Assembly (NCBI RefSeq): GCF_004339805.1 | Contig: NZ_SLUI01000009.1 | Location: 1 to 64,000 of the forward strand | Length of the DNA stretch: 64,000 nucleotides | Reading direction: 5' to 3' | From: Anaerospora hongkongensis | Lineage (GTDB): Bacteria > Bacillota > Negativicutes > Sporomusales > DSM-15969 | Shown here: positions 44,635 to 51,675 of the stretch, piece after piece | Layout: the number at the start of each line of letters is the position of its first letter | Numbering within the stretch: position 1 is the first letter of the stretch | The notes under the pieces: generated by a model | What the model was told of the DNA's origin: nothing | What the model saw: only the letters and a program-made list of their open reading frames with translations | Database searches by the model: none | Translations under genes and position numbers: made by a program

Positions 44635-45309
44635 ATGTCGATTCGCATATTGATAGCTGATGATCATGCCCTGCTGAGGCAGGGGATCAAAAACGTACTT
44701 AGTCTAGAAGCAGACCTGGAAGTAATCGGCGAAGCGGCGGATGGAGAAGAAGCAGTGCGCAAAGCGGTAGAGCTTAAGCCTGACATTATCCTCCTGGATA
44801 TTAATATGCCCCGCGGTAACGGTCTGGAGGTAACGAAGCGGCTGAGTGCGGCACAACCGGATGTCAAGTGCGTAGTATTAACGATACATGATGATGAAAA
44901 TTATGTTTTTGAAGTCATCAAGGCCGGTGCGGTCGGCTATCTGCTCAAAGATGTGGAGCCGAGTATGCTGATTAAAGCGATCCGGGCGATTTCCGAAGGA
45001 GAGTCGTTTATTTATCCGACTCTTGCCAGAAAGCTGTTCAGTGAAGTAAGCCGCCGCGATACGGAACGGCGTCATGAGTCGGTGGATATGATCAGACGGC
45101 GTAAAGAAGAGCGCCTTACTTACCGGGAAGTGGAAGTGCTGCAGCTGGTAGCCAAAGGCCTCAGCAATCAGGAAATGGCCCAGCGGCTGTTCCTAAGTGA
45201 AAAAACCGTTAAAAACCATTTGACTAATATTTTCCGGAAGATTAATGTTACTGACCGGACACAGGCCGTGCTGTACGCCATCAAACAGAAAATTGTCTCG
45301 CTTGACTAA
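44635..45309 (+). CDS. NarL/FixJ-family response regulator
   Basis: The 224-residue product has a receiver domain (ILIADDHALLRQGI at 4-17, phospho-acceptor Asp in IILLDINMPRGNG near 56, a VLTIHDDENYV loop near 82 and K near 105). A C-terminal LuxR-type HTH follows (LTYREVEVLQLVAKGLSNQEMAQRLFLSEKTVKNHL near 160-200). No sensor kinase gene is adjacent, so its partner is elsewhere. The ATG follows AAGGAGAGG, 22 bases after the secretin stop, so it may be co-transcribed with the secretin genes. Confidence 0.93.
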   Translation: MSIRILIADDHALLRQGIKNVLSLEADLEVIGEAADGEEAVRKAVELKPDIILLDINMPRGNGLEVTKRLSAAQPDVKCVVLTIHDDENYVFEVIKAGAVGYLLKDVEPSMLIKAIRAISEGESFIYPTLARKLFSEVSRRDTERRHESVDMIRRRKEERLTYREVEVLQLVAKGLSNQEMAQRLFLSEKTVKNHLTNIFRKINVTDRTQAVLYAIKQKIVSLD

Positions 45310-45336
45310 ATCACCAAAACGAACGCGATGAATATA

Positions 45337-45369
45337 CTATCCTATCCCGAAAAAAAGGGGGTAGGATAG
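45337..45369 (+). promoter_or_regulatory. Hairpin that would mask the ribosome-binding site of the 45371 gene
   Basis: CTATCCTATCCC (45337-45348) pairs with GGGGGTAGGATAG (45357-45369) around an A-rich loop. The right arm contains the GGGGG/AGGA ribosome-binding sequence just before TTG 45371. It could be the terminator of the response-regulator gene, though its tail TTTGT is weak, or a translational attenuator. Confidence 0.5.
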
Positions 45370-45370
45370 T

Positions 45371-45838
45371 TTGTCTTATACGATGAGTGTTGTGTTGGTA
45401 TCTCTGGCGCTATATGGTTTATGGACGTTAATGCGCGACATCTGGCAATGGTTTCTCGAACCCCGTCTCATTAAGCCGCCAGGCTGCAGTTTTCTAATTT
45501 TTGTCCGGGACCAGCAAGAGGAAATTGAAGAACTCATCCGGTATCTCATCTATGAACTGGAATTAACCGAGGTCGAATGTGATGCAGTAGTGGTTGACTG
45601 CGGCTCCAGTGATCTTACTCCGCATATTTTGGAACGTTTGGCAGCACACAGCCCGGTTATTCATACTGTCAGTCTTAATGAGCCATCCCGATCTGTCAGT
45701 AAATTGCTGCCGCTGTGCCGCGGCAATATTGTCCATATTTTGGATATGACGACCCGTCTGACCAGCCGGGAGTTTATGATCAGTGTCTGCGCCCTGCTGA
45801 GCAATGATAACAAAGAAATCCGTATTAAGAATGTTTGA
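45371..45838 (+). CDS. Small membrane-anchored protein with a glycosyltransferase-like core
   Basis: The 155-residue product has one N-terminal membrane segment (MSVVLVSLALYGLWTLM) and a fragment like a GT-A fold (SFLIFVRDQQEEIEELIRYLIYELE, then AVVVDCGSSDLTPHILERL). No DxD or acceptor domain follows, so it is likely not an active glycosyltransferase. The start could be TTG 45371 or ATG 45383. The end overlaps the convergent gene at 45825 by 14 bases. The function is unknown. Confidence 0.65.
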   Translation: MSYTMSVVLVSLALYGLWTLMRDIWQWFLEPRLIKPPGCSFLIFVRDQQEEIEELIRYLIYELELTEVECDAVVVDCGSSDLTPHILERLAAHSPVIHTVSLNEPSRSVSKLLPLCRGNIVHILDMTTRLTSREFMISVCALLSNDNKEIRIKNV

Positions 45839-46394
45839 GAGCTAACAGCTCCCGGAAGACTTCGGCCAGTTTGTGGGCGATGGTGAAAAGCTCCGGTGAA
45901 TAGACGACCTCTGCTTCCTGTACCTGAGCGTAAGGGGGCGTACAGGCTGTTAGCCGGGCCAATTGTAGATAGCGGCGTATTGTAGCCGGCGTCCACAAGG
46001 CAGTAATGCTGTGGCCGCCGGTTAATGTCAGCGTCGTATGGACAGGGTGGCCTTGGCAGGGAGCTATGGCATTTACGGCATAGTAATTGCAATAACCGGT
46101 GCAGGTGTCACCGGTTATGCGGGGCGTGCGAACTTTCACCGGGATGAGCAGTAAGCCTGGCGCCAGCGGCAGGGGCTGCAAAATGGAGCGTTGTGTCTTT
46201 ACTGCCGTAATATGCCGTAAGGCAGCTAAATCGGTTGCCCGGCTGCGGGCTAAGCGGTGCAATACTGCTCGCGAACGAACCGGCAGGGAGAGTGTAGAGC
46301 CGCTGGTGGTCAGCAGTCTGGTGCAGTCTCCGTTTTCGGTGTAGCAGGGAACAAGAGCAGCAATATCCTGAGGAATGGGCAGTGGCTGCTGCAC
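45825..46394 (-). CDS. ComK-like protein, tentative
   Basis: The 189-residue product has no membrane segment and no signal peptide. The order of features resembles Bacillus ComK (192 residues): VPCYTENGDCTRLLTTSGS near 16, SRATDLAALRHITAVKTQRSILQPLPL near 52, LLLIPVKVRTPRITGDT near 83, a central N-Y-Y-A-V-N, a TTLTLTGGHSITALW strand, and a helical end. If so, it would be a DNA-binding transcription activator of competence genes. GTG 46394 lies 8 bases after AAAGGAGG, strongly supporting this start. Similarity is judged by eye only. Confidence 0.5.
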   Translation of the reverse strand: MQQPLPIPQDIAALVPCYTENGDCTRLLTTSGSTLSLPVRSRAVLHRLARSRATDLAALRHITAVKTQRSILQPLPLAPGLLLIPVKVRTPRITGDTCTGYCNYYAVNAIAPCQGHPVHTTLTLTGGHSITALWTPATIRRYLQLARLTACTPPYAQVQEAEVVYSPELFTIAHKLAEVFRELLALKHS

Positions 46395-46517
46395 ATAAAA
46401 GACCTCCTTTACAGAACGAATGTTTGGAATTATCTTAACAAAGGACAAGCTGGCGAGTCAAGCGTATAATTTACCCCTTTGCTGCTTATACTCCAAGCAA
46501 TGACAGGAGGCGAAAAC

Positions 46518-46682
46518 ATGAAAGACAAGCAGCCGGATAATACGGAAAGAGGATTTAAGTGCAGCCGCTGCGGCGGAATGTTCGGTGATCATGGTGAACA
46601 GGTTGTTCACTGCCCTTTTTGCGCGATGATTTGTGATGAAGCCAAGTGCCGGGTTATTGAGACAAGCAACGAAGATTACTAG
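46518..46682 (+). CDS. Small zinc-ribbon protein
   Basis: The 54-residue product has CSRCGGMFGD and CPFCAMICDEAKC, two CxxC knuckles typical of a zinc ribbon. It may bind nucleic acid or protein, or act as a rubredoxin-like protein, but has no other domain. The start ATG is 7 bases after AGGAGG. It lies about 100 bases upstream of the encapsulin cargo gene and could share its regulation. Confidence 0.75.
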   Translation: MKDKQPDNTERGFKCSRCGGMFGDHGEQVVHCPFCAMICDEAKCRVIETSNEDY

Positions 46683-46749
46683 CAGGAAAAATTCATTCTC
46701 CGGCAGGAAATAAGCGGATCAGAGCGAAATATGCAGATTAGGTAATCAA

Positions 46750-46761
46750 TACCAATTGGTA
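46750..46761. promoter_or_regulatory. Palindrome upstream of the encapsulin operon
   Basis: TACCAATTGGTA is a perfect 12-base palindrome, 26 bases before the cargo gene start and 14 bases before its AGGAGG. It is in place to be an operator, but no regulator class is recognised. Confidence 0.35.
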
Positions 46762-46787
46762 ATAGTTTTGTATAGGAGGTAATTTCT

Positions 46788-47129
46788 ATGTCTTATGGAA
46801 AACCGGAGTCCGGCGCTATGCAGGCCAGTCCGTTAGGTCAGCTGCTTATAATGCTGCGGGAAGATCTCATGGGAGAGCTTCAGGCCATTAATCAGTATCA
46901 GGCGCATATTGACAACATTGAAGAAGCGGAAATCAAAGAATTGTTGGAGCATATCCGGGATGATGAAAAAGAACATGTCGCTGAGTTGACTCACCTCATC
47001 TCACGGGTGGATGCCATTCAACGGGAGAAATTCCTCAATGATCATACGGCAGCTCCTGCGGAGCGGGTCAGTGCTGGTAAGGATGAGTCCCAGGTACTGA
47101 CTGTCGGTAATTTATTTGGTAAAAAGTAA
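46788..47129 (+). CDS. Encapsulated ferritin-like cargo protein
   Basis: The 113-residue helical-pair protein of the EncFtn type oxidises Fe(II) inside an encapsulin shell. The likely iron ligands Glu30, Glu60 and His63 are present in EDLMGELQAINQYQ and RDDEKEHVAEL, with the same spacing as Glu32/Glu62/His65 of characterised EncFtn. The C-terminal LTVGNLFGKK (residues 104-113) is a cargo-loading peptide like LTVGSL. The shell gene follows by 21 bases. The ribosome-binding site is AGGAGG. The family forms decamers in a shell lumen. Confidence 0.93.
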   Translation: MSYGKPESGAMQASPLGQLLIMLREDLMGELQAINQYQAHIDNIEEAEIKELLEHIRDDEKEHVAELTHLISRVDAIQREKFLNDHTAAPAERVSAGKDESQVLTVGNLFGKK

Positions 47130-47150
47130 GAGTAAGAGGAGGGAATTTGT

Positions 47151-47987
47151 ATGGACTTTTTGGATAGAAAAGCTGCACCGCTAACAGATGCTGAATGGCT
47201 GCGCCTCGATGAGGCTGTCGTATCAACTGCCAGCCGGACGCTGATCGGCCGTCGTGTAGTTGAAGTCCTGGGACCACTGGGGTCCGGCGTATACAGCATA
47301 CCCTATTCCATCTTCAGTGGTAAATCTCCCGCAGGCATTGACATGGTGGGAGAAACGGACGAGTATGTTGTGGAGGCAACGAAACGGGCAACCGTTAATC
47401 TGCCGATATTGTATAAAGATTTTAAAATTATGTGGCGTGATGTGGAAGCTGACCGTCATCTCGGTTTGCCGCTGGATGTCAGCACGGCAGCCGTTGCCGC
47501 CAACTTCGTGGCTGTTCAGGAAGATGATCTGATTTTTAACGGCAACGAAGAACTGGGGCATCACGGCCTGTTCACTGTGAAAGGCCGTCAGACGGTAGCA
47601 ATCAGCAACTGGGAGGAGTGCGGCAGTGCTTTGGCTGATGTGGTTAAAGCGGTGAGTGCGTTAAGCCAGGCCGGCCACTATGGTCCGTACTCCATGGTAG
47701 TCAGTCCGGTGCTGTATGGCAAGATGGTGCGTGTTTTCGGCAATACCGGTATGCTTGAACTGGATCAGGTAAAAGCACTGGTTAGCGGCGGCGTCTATTA
47801 TTCCAATGTAATCAGCGGCAACAAAGCGGTGATTGTGGCTACAGGCTCGCAGAATATTAATTTGGCTATTGGCCAGGATATGGTCACTTCCTATATGGGC
47901 CCTGCCAATATGAATCATGTATTCCGCGTCATGGAAACAGCAGCGCTTCTGGTTCGCCGGGCAGATGCCATCTGTACCATTGAGTAA
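47151..47987 (+). CDS. Encapsulin shell protein, family 1
   Basis: The 278-residue HK97-fold protein opens with MDFLDRKAAPLTDAEWLRLDEAV, the usual N-terminal helix that holds cargo peptides. RTLIGRRVVEVLGPLGSGVYSI follows, then E-loop and P-domain regions and a late GPANMNHVFRVMETAALLVRR. Such shells of 60 or more subunits store iron with ferritin-like cargo. GAGGAGGG lies before the ATG. A terminator follows the gene, making cargo plus shell (with perhaps the zinc-ribbon gene) one unit. No iron-uptake gene is nearby. Confidence 0.95.
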   Translation: MDFLDRKAAPLTDAEWLRLDEAVVSTASRTLIGRRVVEVLGPLGSGVYSIPYSIFSGKSPAGIDMVGETDEYVVEATKRATVNLPILYKDFKIMWRDVEADRHLGLPLDVSTAAVAANFVAVQEDDLIFNGNEELGHHGLFTVKGRQTVAISNWEECGSALADVVKAVSALSQAGHYGPYSMVVSPVLYGKMVRVFGNTGMLELDQVKALVSGGVYYSNVISGNKAVIVATGSQNINLAIGQDMVTSYMGPANMNHVFRVMETAALLVRRADAICTIE

Positions 47988-48016
47988 TCCTTACTCAACA
48001 AATTAAGCAGCTTTTG

Positions 48017-48048
48017 TCAGACTCTGCTCACAGGCAGAGTCTGATTTT
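48017..48048 (+). terminator. Terminator of the encapsulin operon
   Basis: TCAGACTCTGC and GCAGAGTCTGA flank TCACAG, followed by TTTT. Confidence 0.88.
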
Positions 48049-48103
48049 ACGTAAGTCATCAAGAGGGTTAAGTAAGAAAATCGGGAGTAAAAAGAACAGC
48101 AAT

Positions 48104-49990
48104 ATGGGGATTTTACGAGTAACAGACCTGACAAAATCGTTTGGAATTGAAACAGTGTTTACCAGTATCAGCTTTGAACTGCGCCGGGGAGATAAGCTTG
48201 GGCTGATTGGAGCCAATGGAGCAGGCAAGTCGACCCTGATGCGCTGTATGCTGGGCCTGGAGGCGGCCGATAGCGGCCGGGTTGGCATTGAGGAAGGCGA
48301 AACAATCGGTTACGTGGAGCAGGACGCTTCCCTGGGACAAGGGACGTTGTATGATGAGCTGAGCTCCGCCTGGCAGGATGTCATTCAGTGGCAGCGGGAC
48401 ATGTCCAGGCTGGAAAAACAGATCGCCGAAGTGCAGGAGCATGACCGGCAGCAAGAACTGATCAGGCAGTATGGCCGGATTACCGAAAGGTTTGAGCGAG
48501 GCGGCGGCTATGAATATGAGAATATCATCCGCCGTGTTGCCAGCGGACTCGGCTTTACCGGCAATGATCTGGAACGGCCGATCAGCGCTTTTTCCGGTGG
48601 ACAGAAAACGCGAATCAGCCTGGCTAAAGCCTTAGCGAGGCGGCCGGATTTTCTCTTTTTGGACGAGCCTACCAATCACCTGGATATTACCATGGTGGAG
48701 TGGCTGGAAGAGTATCTGAGGGACTATAGTGGCGGTGTGCTGATCATTTCCCATGACCGGTATTTTCTTGACCAGGTAGCGACAGGCATATTGGAACTGG
48801 AGCAGCACCAGATCGCGGAATACAGGGGCAATTACACCCGCTATCTTGTCCAGAAAGCGGAAAGAGTGGCTTCCCAGGCAGCAGCCTATGAAAAACAGCA
48901 GGAGTATATTGCGAAAACGGAAGCATATATTGACCGCTTCCGGGCAGGCATCAAGTCCAAGCAGGCCAGGGGCCGCCAGTCGCAGCTCAACCGTCTGGAA
49001 CGGCTGGCTGCGCCTGTACAGGCGGATACGCTTACCTTTAACTTTTCTGCGCTTAGTGAGTGTGCCGACCGGGTTGCTGAGCTTGATAAGGTCACGGCCG
49101 GTTATAAAGAGACAACTGTTTTTTCCGGTCTGTCACTGCTCATACGCAAAGCGGAAGGAGTTGCGCTGATTGGCCCCAACGGGGCAGGCAAAACAACGCT
49201 GCTCAAGCTGTTGACAGGTGATCTGGTGCCCAAGGCCGGCAAGGTCAGATTAGGCAGCCGCGTTAAGATTGGCTATTTTGCCCAGGAGCATGAGAACCTG
49301 AATGCAGCTAACCGGATGCTGGATGAAATCATGCAGGAATTCGGTCTGGGCGAAGAACGGGCCCGTACCTTGTTAGGCTCATTTCTGTTTACCGGCGATG
49401 ATGTCTACAAAGTGATTGGTACGTTAAGCGGTGGGGAAAAAGCCCGCCTGGCGCTGCTCAAGCTGATGATGACAGGTGCTAACTTTTTGATTCTGGATGA
49501 ACCGACCAACCATTTGGACATTCCGGCCAAAGAAGCGGTGGAAGAAGCGATCATGGCATTTCCCGGTACATTTCTGACCGTTTCCCATGACCGGTATTTC
49601 CTGGATAAGGTAGCAGACCGGATTATTGAATTGTCGGACGGGAAGCTGACCGACTATGTGGGCAACTACAGTTATTATCGCGATAAGAAAGCTGCCAGTC
49701 CGGTTACGGCCCCTGCTAAAGCAGAAAAGCCTGCTGCAAAAGCTGCAGAAAATATATCCTCAGGAACGGCGAAGTCGCGCAAAGTGGACAATACCCGCCT
49801 GATTGAGAAGCTGGAGCTGGAGATAACAGAGCTGGAAATTATGGTTAAGGTGGCTGAGCGCCAACTGAATGATCCTGCCAGTCATGCCGATCTGGAGGCC
49901 AGCCGGGCGCTAGCGGAAGAATATGCTGCAACAAAAGAAAAACTGGGCAGCAAATATGATAAGTGGCTGGAATTAACCAGCGAAGAGTAA
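48104..49990 (+). CDS. ABC-F family ATPase
   Basis: The 628-residue soluble protein has two ABC domains: Walker A GANGAGKST near 40 and GPNGAGKTT near 360, and signatures SGGQKTRIS near 165 and SGGEKARLALL near 445. Walker B stretches end FLDEPTNHLD and ILDEPTNHLD. A charged linker lies near 245-310, and a C-terminal coiled coil follows an Ala/Lys-rich stretch. ABC-F proteins act on the ribosome; some give antibiotic resistance, most serve translation. The start ATG 48104 matches the family; the ribosome-binding site (GGGAG) is rather far upstream, so the exact start is not certain. Confidence 0.9.
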   Translation: MGILRVTDLTKSFGIETVFTSISFELRRGDKLGLIGANGAGKSTLMRCMLGLEAADSGRVGIEEGETIGYVEQDASLGQGTLYDELSSAWQDVIQWQRDMSRLEKQIAEVQEHDRQQELIRQYGRITERFERGGGYEYENIIRRVASGLGFTGNDLERPISAFSGGQKTRISLAKALARRPDFLFLDEPTNHLDITMVEWLEEYLRDYSGGVLIISHDRYFLDQVATGILELEQHQIAEYRGNYTRYLVQKAERVASQAAAYEKQQEYIAKTEAYIDRFRAGIKSKQARGRQSQLNRLERLAAPVQADTLTFNFSALSECADRVAELDKVTAGYKETTVFSGLSLLIRKAEGVALIGPNGAGKTTLLKLLTGDLVPKAGKVRLGSRVKIGYFAQEHENLNAANRMLDEIMQEFGLGEERARTLLGSFLFTGDDVYKVIGTLSGGEKARLALLKLMMTGANFLILDEPTNHLDIPAKEAVEEAIMAFPGTFLTVSHDRYFLDKVADRIIELSDGKLTDYVGNYSYYRDKKAASPVTAPAKAEKPAAKAAENISSGTAKSRKVDNTRLIEKLELEITELEIMVKVAERQLNDPASHADLEASRALAEEYAATKEKLGSKYDKWLELTSEE

Positions 49991-50008
49991 AAGAGATTCT
50001 CTAATATA

Positions 50009-50058
50009 AGAGGGATGACTCAACCGGATTCAAGCCGTGTTGAGTCATCCCTCTTTTT
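50009..50058 (+). terminator. Strong terminator after the ABC-F gene
   Basis: Sixteen-base arms AGAGGGATGACTCAAC and GTTGAGTCATCCCTCT are followed by five T residues. Confidence 0.93.
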
Positions 50059-50178
50059 GTTTTCCCCCTGTGCCTTTTAGCAGTGAGCTGGCCTGACTCA
50101 TTCCTGTACCTGCTTTTCCCCGGTCTTTGTGCTTGTGCAATGCCCCATGGTAAAGTAGCAGTGAAAGGAGGTGAGAAT

Positions 50179-50403
50179 ATGGCAGTAACGAAGGTTTCCC
50201 AAAACGGCAAACTGGTAGTCAAGGTAGAAACAGGTGTTAATGCTTCGGGCAACCCCACATACCGGCTGCGGTCTTTTCAGAACGTTAAACCCGGAGCAGC
50301 AGATGCAGATGTCTATGCGGTTGCCCAGGCGCTGGTCAATCTCCAGCAGCATACTGTAGTTAATGTAGCTCGTATGGAAGAAGGCAATCTCGTCAATCAA
50401 TAA
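50179..50403 (+). CDS. DUF1659 small protein
   Basis: The 74-residue beta-rich protein (VTKVSQNGKLVVKVETGVNASGNP, then RLRSFQNVKPGAADADVYAVAQAL) matches the DUF1659 style found next to DUF2922 and YvrJ in Firmicutes. The start ATG follows the perfect AAAGGAGGTGA. It is the first gene of a three-gene cluster of very small proteins. Function is unknown in any organism that I know of. Confidence 0.85.
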   Translation: MAVTKVSQNGKLVVKVETGVNASGNPTYRLRSFQNVKPGAADADVYAVAQALVNLQQHTVVNVARMEEGNLVNQ

Positions 50404-50442
50404 CTCCAGCAAACACATTTAGTAAGAAAGGAGGCGTAGCTA

Positions 50443-50655
50443 ATGGCCAAAACCTTGCAGATGGTATTTCGTGATGCGGCCGGTAAAGAATGCACGTTGT
50501 CTTTGGTTGATCCTAAGGCGGATCTGACTCTGGCACAGGTGAATGAGGCTATGACGGAAATTGTCAGCCGCAATATCTTTACTAGCAAAAATGGTGATTA
50601 TGTGCAAATTGCGGATGCCCGTATACTAAGTCGTGATACGGTCACTTTGGCGTAA
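50443..50655 (+). CDS. DUF2922 small protein
   Basis: The 70-residue protein (MAKTLQMVFRDAAGKECTLSL, VNEAMTEIVSRNIF, ARILSRDTVTL) is typical of DUF2922. The ribosome-binding site AAAGGAGG lies 9 bases before the ATG, 39 bases after the DUF1659 stop. Constant pairing of DUF1659 and DUF2922 in other Firmicutes suggests one function, still undescribed. Confidence 0.85.
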   Translation: MAKTLQMVFRDAAGKECTLSLVDPKADLTLAQVNEAMTEIVSRNIFTSKNGDYVQIADARILSRDTVTLA

Positions 50656-50681
50656 CCCGTTAGTCAAGGAGGCTGCAGTGA

Positions 50682-50825
50682 ATGGAACAATTGCTGACTT
50701 ATGCCGCGAATTACGGCTTTCCAATGGTGATTTCTCTCTTTTTGCTCCTGCGCATCGAAACAAAGCTGGAGCAGCTAACGAATAGTATCAGTGAATTAGC
50801 CAAAGTAATCGCAACAAAAGGATAA
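50682..50825 (+). CDS. YvrJ-family small membrane protein
   Basis: The 47-residue protein MEQLLTYAANYGFPMVISLF... has a single membrane segment followed by LRIETKLEQLTNSISELA, the YvrJ pattern. ATG 50682 is 8 bases after AAGGAGG, and the stop TAA is at 50823-50825. It is short enough to be missed by length cut-offs. It completes the DUF1659-DUF2922-YvrJ trio. The helical tail with heptad-like spacing could pair with the coiled-coil protein encoded convergently. Confidence 0.8.
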   Translation: MEQLLTYAANYGFPMVISLFLLLRIETKLEQLTNSISELAKVIATKG

Positions 50826-50828
50826 CAA

Positions 50829-50871
50829 AAAAACAGCCGGATAGGAGTTTATGCTCCTGTCCGGCTGTTTG
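50829..50871. terminator. Bidirectional terminator
   Basis: AAACAGCCGGATAGGAG and CTCCTGTCCGGCTGTTT flank TTTATG, with A and T runs on both sides. It separates the YvrJ trio from the leftward coiled-coil gene. Confidence 0.85.
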
Positions 50872-50872
50872 A

Positions 50873-51331
50873 CTATTTCACGGCTTTTAGCTGAACAATA
50901 TCCGTCCAGTTCTTGGCGGTAATGGCTTCAATGGCATTAATATCACTGCGCAGTCCTTTGACCTCGCCTTCCAGACGTGCTGTGGTAATGATGAGATTGG
51001 AGAGCTCAGCTTTTTGCACTTGACTCTGATGCTCCAGTGCCCGGAGAATGGAAGTATTTTCTTCCAGTTGACCCTTTACATCCGTCATATCGGACTTGAG
51101 TCCGGAGACGTCGGTCTTTAAGGTTAAGACATCGGACTTTAGTGTAGAAACGTCGGACTTCAGTGTAGAAACGTCGGATTTCAGTGTGGAGACATCAGAC
51201 TTCAAGGTGGAGACATCAGACTTCAGTTCTGACACGTCAATTTGTATGGTAGCAATTGCTTTACCTTGTGAGTCTAGCCGCCCAATAATTTCTTTTTGAC
51301 CATCAACCAACTGTTGTAACAGTTCATCCAT
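50873..51331 (-). CDS. Heptad-repeat coiled-coil protein of unknown function
   Basis: The 152-residue soluble protein has no signal peptide or membrane segment. Residues about 33-88 contain tandem seven-residue units of form (S/T)xLKSDV: SELKSDV, STLKSDV several times, LTLKTDV, SGLKSDM. This is a nearly ideal long coiled coil. The N terminus (MDELLQQLVDGQKEIIGRLD) and C terminus are also helical. The ATG follows AAAGGAGATCGAACAG. It forms a probable operon with the 43-residue membrane protein at 51358. A scaffold or tether role fits the shape, but no function is known. Confidence 0.75.
   Translation of the reverse strand: MDELLQQLVDGQKEIIGRLDSQGKAIATIQIDVSELKSDVSTLKSDVSTLKSDVSTLKSDVSTLKSDVLTLKTDVSGLKSDMTDVKGQLEENTSILRALEHQSQVQKAELSNLIITTARLEGEVKGLRSDINAIEAITAKNWTDIVQLKAVK
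51084..51238 (-). repeat. 21-bp tandem repeat coding heptads
   Basis: About seven units of roughly 21 bases, of form GACATCAGACTTCAGTGTGGA with small changes, lie head to tail inside the coiled-coil gene. Unit length equals seven codons, so gain or loss of units keeps the frame. Several units differ by only one or two bases, suggesting recent expansion. Confidence 0.85.
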
Positions 51332-51357
51332 CTGTTCGATCTCCTTTCTTTTCTCCG

Positions 51358-51489
51358 TTACCTTATCAGTTTAACCGCTAAGGCTGCAAAAAACACCACA
51401 AAACAGCTGGCTGCAAAATGAAAGATGTACTCCGTAATCCGGACACCTTTATTAACAGCACGATGCTTGTAATAATGATAGGTATACAT
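51358..51489 (-). CDS. Small membrane protein of 43 residues
   Basis: Reading leftward from ATG 51489 gives MYTYHYYKHRAVNKGVRITE then YIFHFAASCFVVFFAALAVKL, ending at TAA 51358-51360. There is one clear membrane segment of about 20 residues with a basic, Tyr-rich N terminus. AGAGG precedes the start with tight spacing. It lies 26 bases upstream of the coiled-coil gene on the same strand, suggesting the two are co-expressed. Confidence 0.5.
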   Translation of the reverse strand: MYTYHYYKHRAVNKGVRITEYIFHFAASCFVVFFAALAVKLIR

Positions 51490-51675
51490 ATCCTCTTTCA
51501 CCGGTAGCGACCTCCACGTTTTCATGCAAGTTACTGTAACTTTTACGATATAATTGTCAAAATCCCTGCATGCCGGAAAAATAAATTTTTGCAGGATTTC
51601 TTAAGAATTACTGCGAATAATACAAACAAATGTTTGACCGGTTAGCAACGGTCTGTATGGAATTGGAGTCGGCTT

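Noticed and set aside
48014..48103. Thirty extra N-terminal codons of the ABC-F gene
   Set aside because: Part of this stretch is the encapsulin terminator and it lacks a ribosome-binding site; the family N terminus begins at the ATG at 48104.
51084..51238. CRISPR array from regular short repeats
   Set aside because: Units are contiguous without spacers and lie inside a coding frame as heptads, so this is a coding minisatellite.
51096..51299. Rightward open frame with repeated DFSVETS units
   Set aside because: It is the antisense reading of the 21-bp repeat in the coiled-coil gene; no ribosome-binding site, and open only because the repeat lacks stops in that frame.
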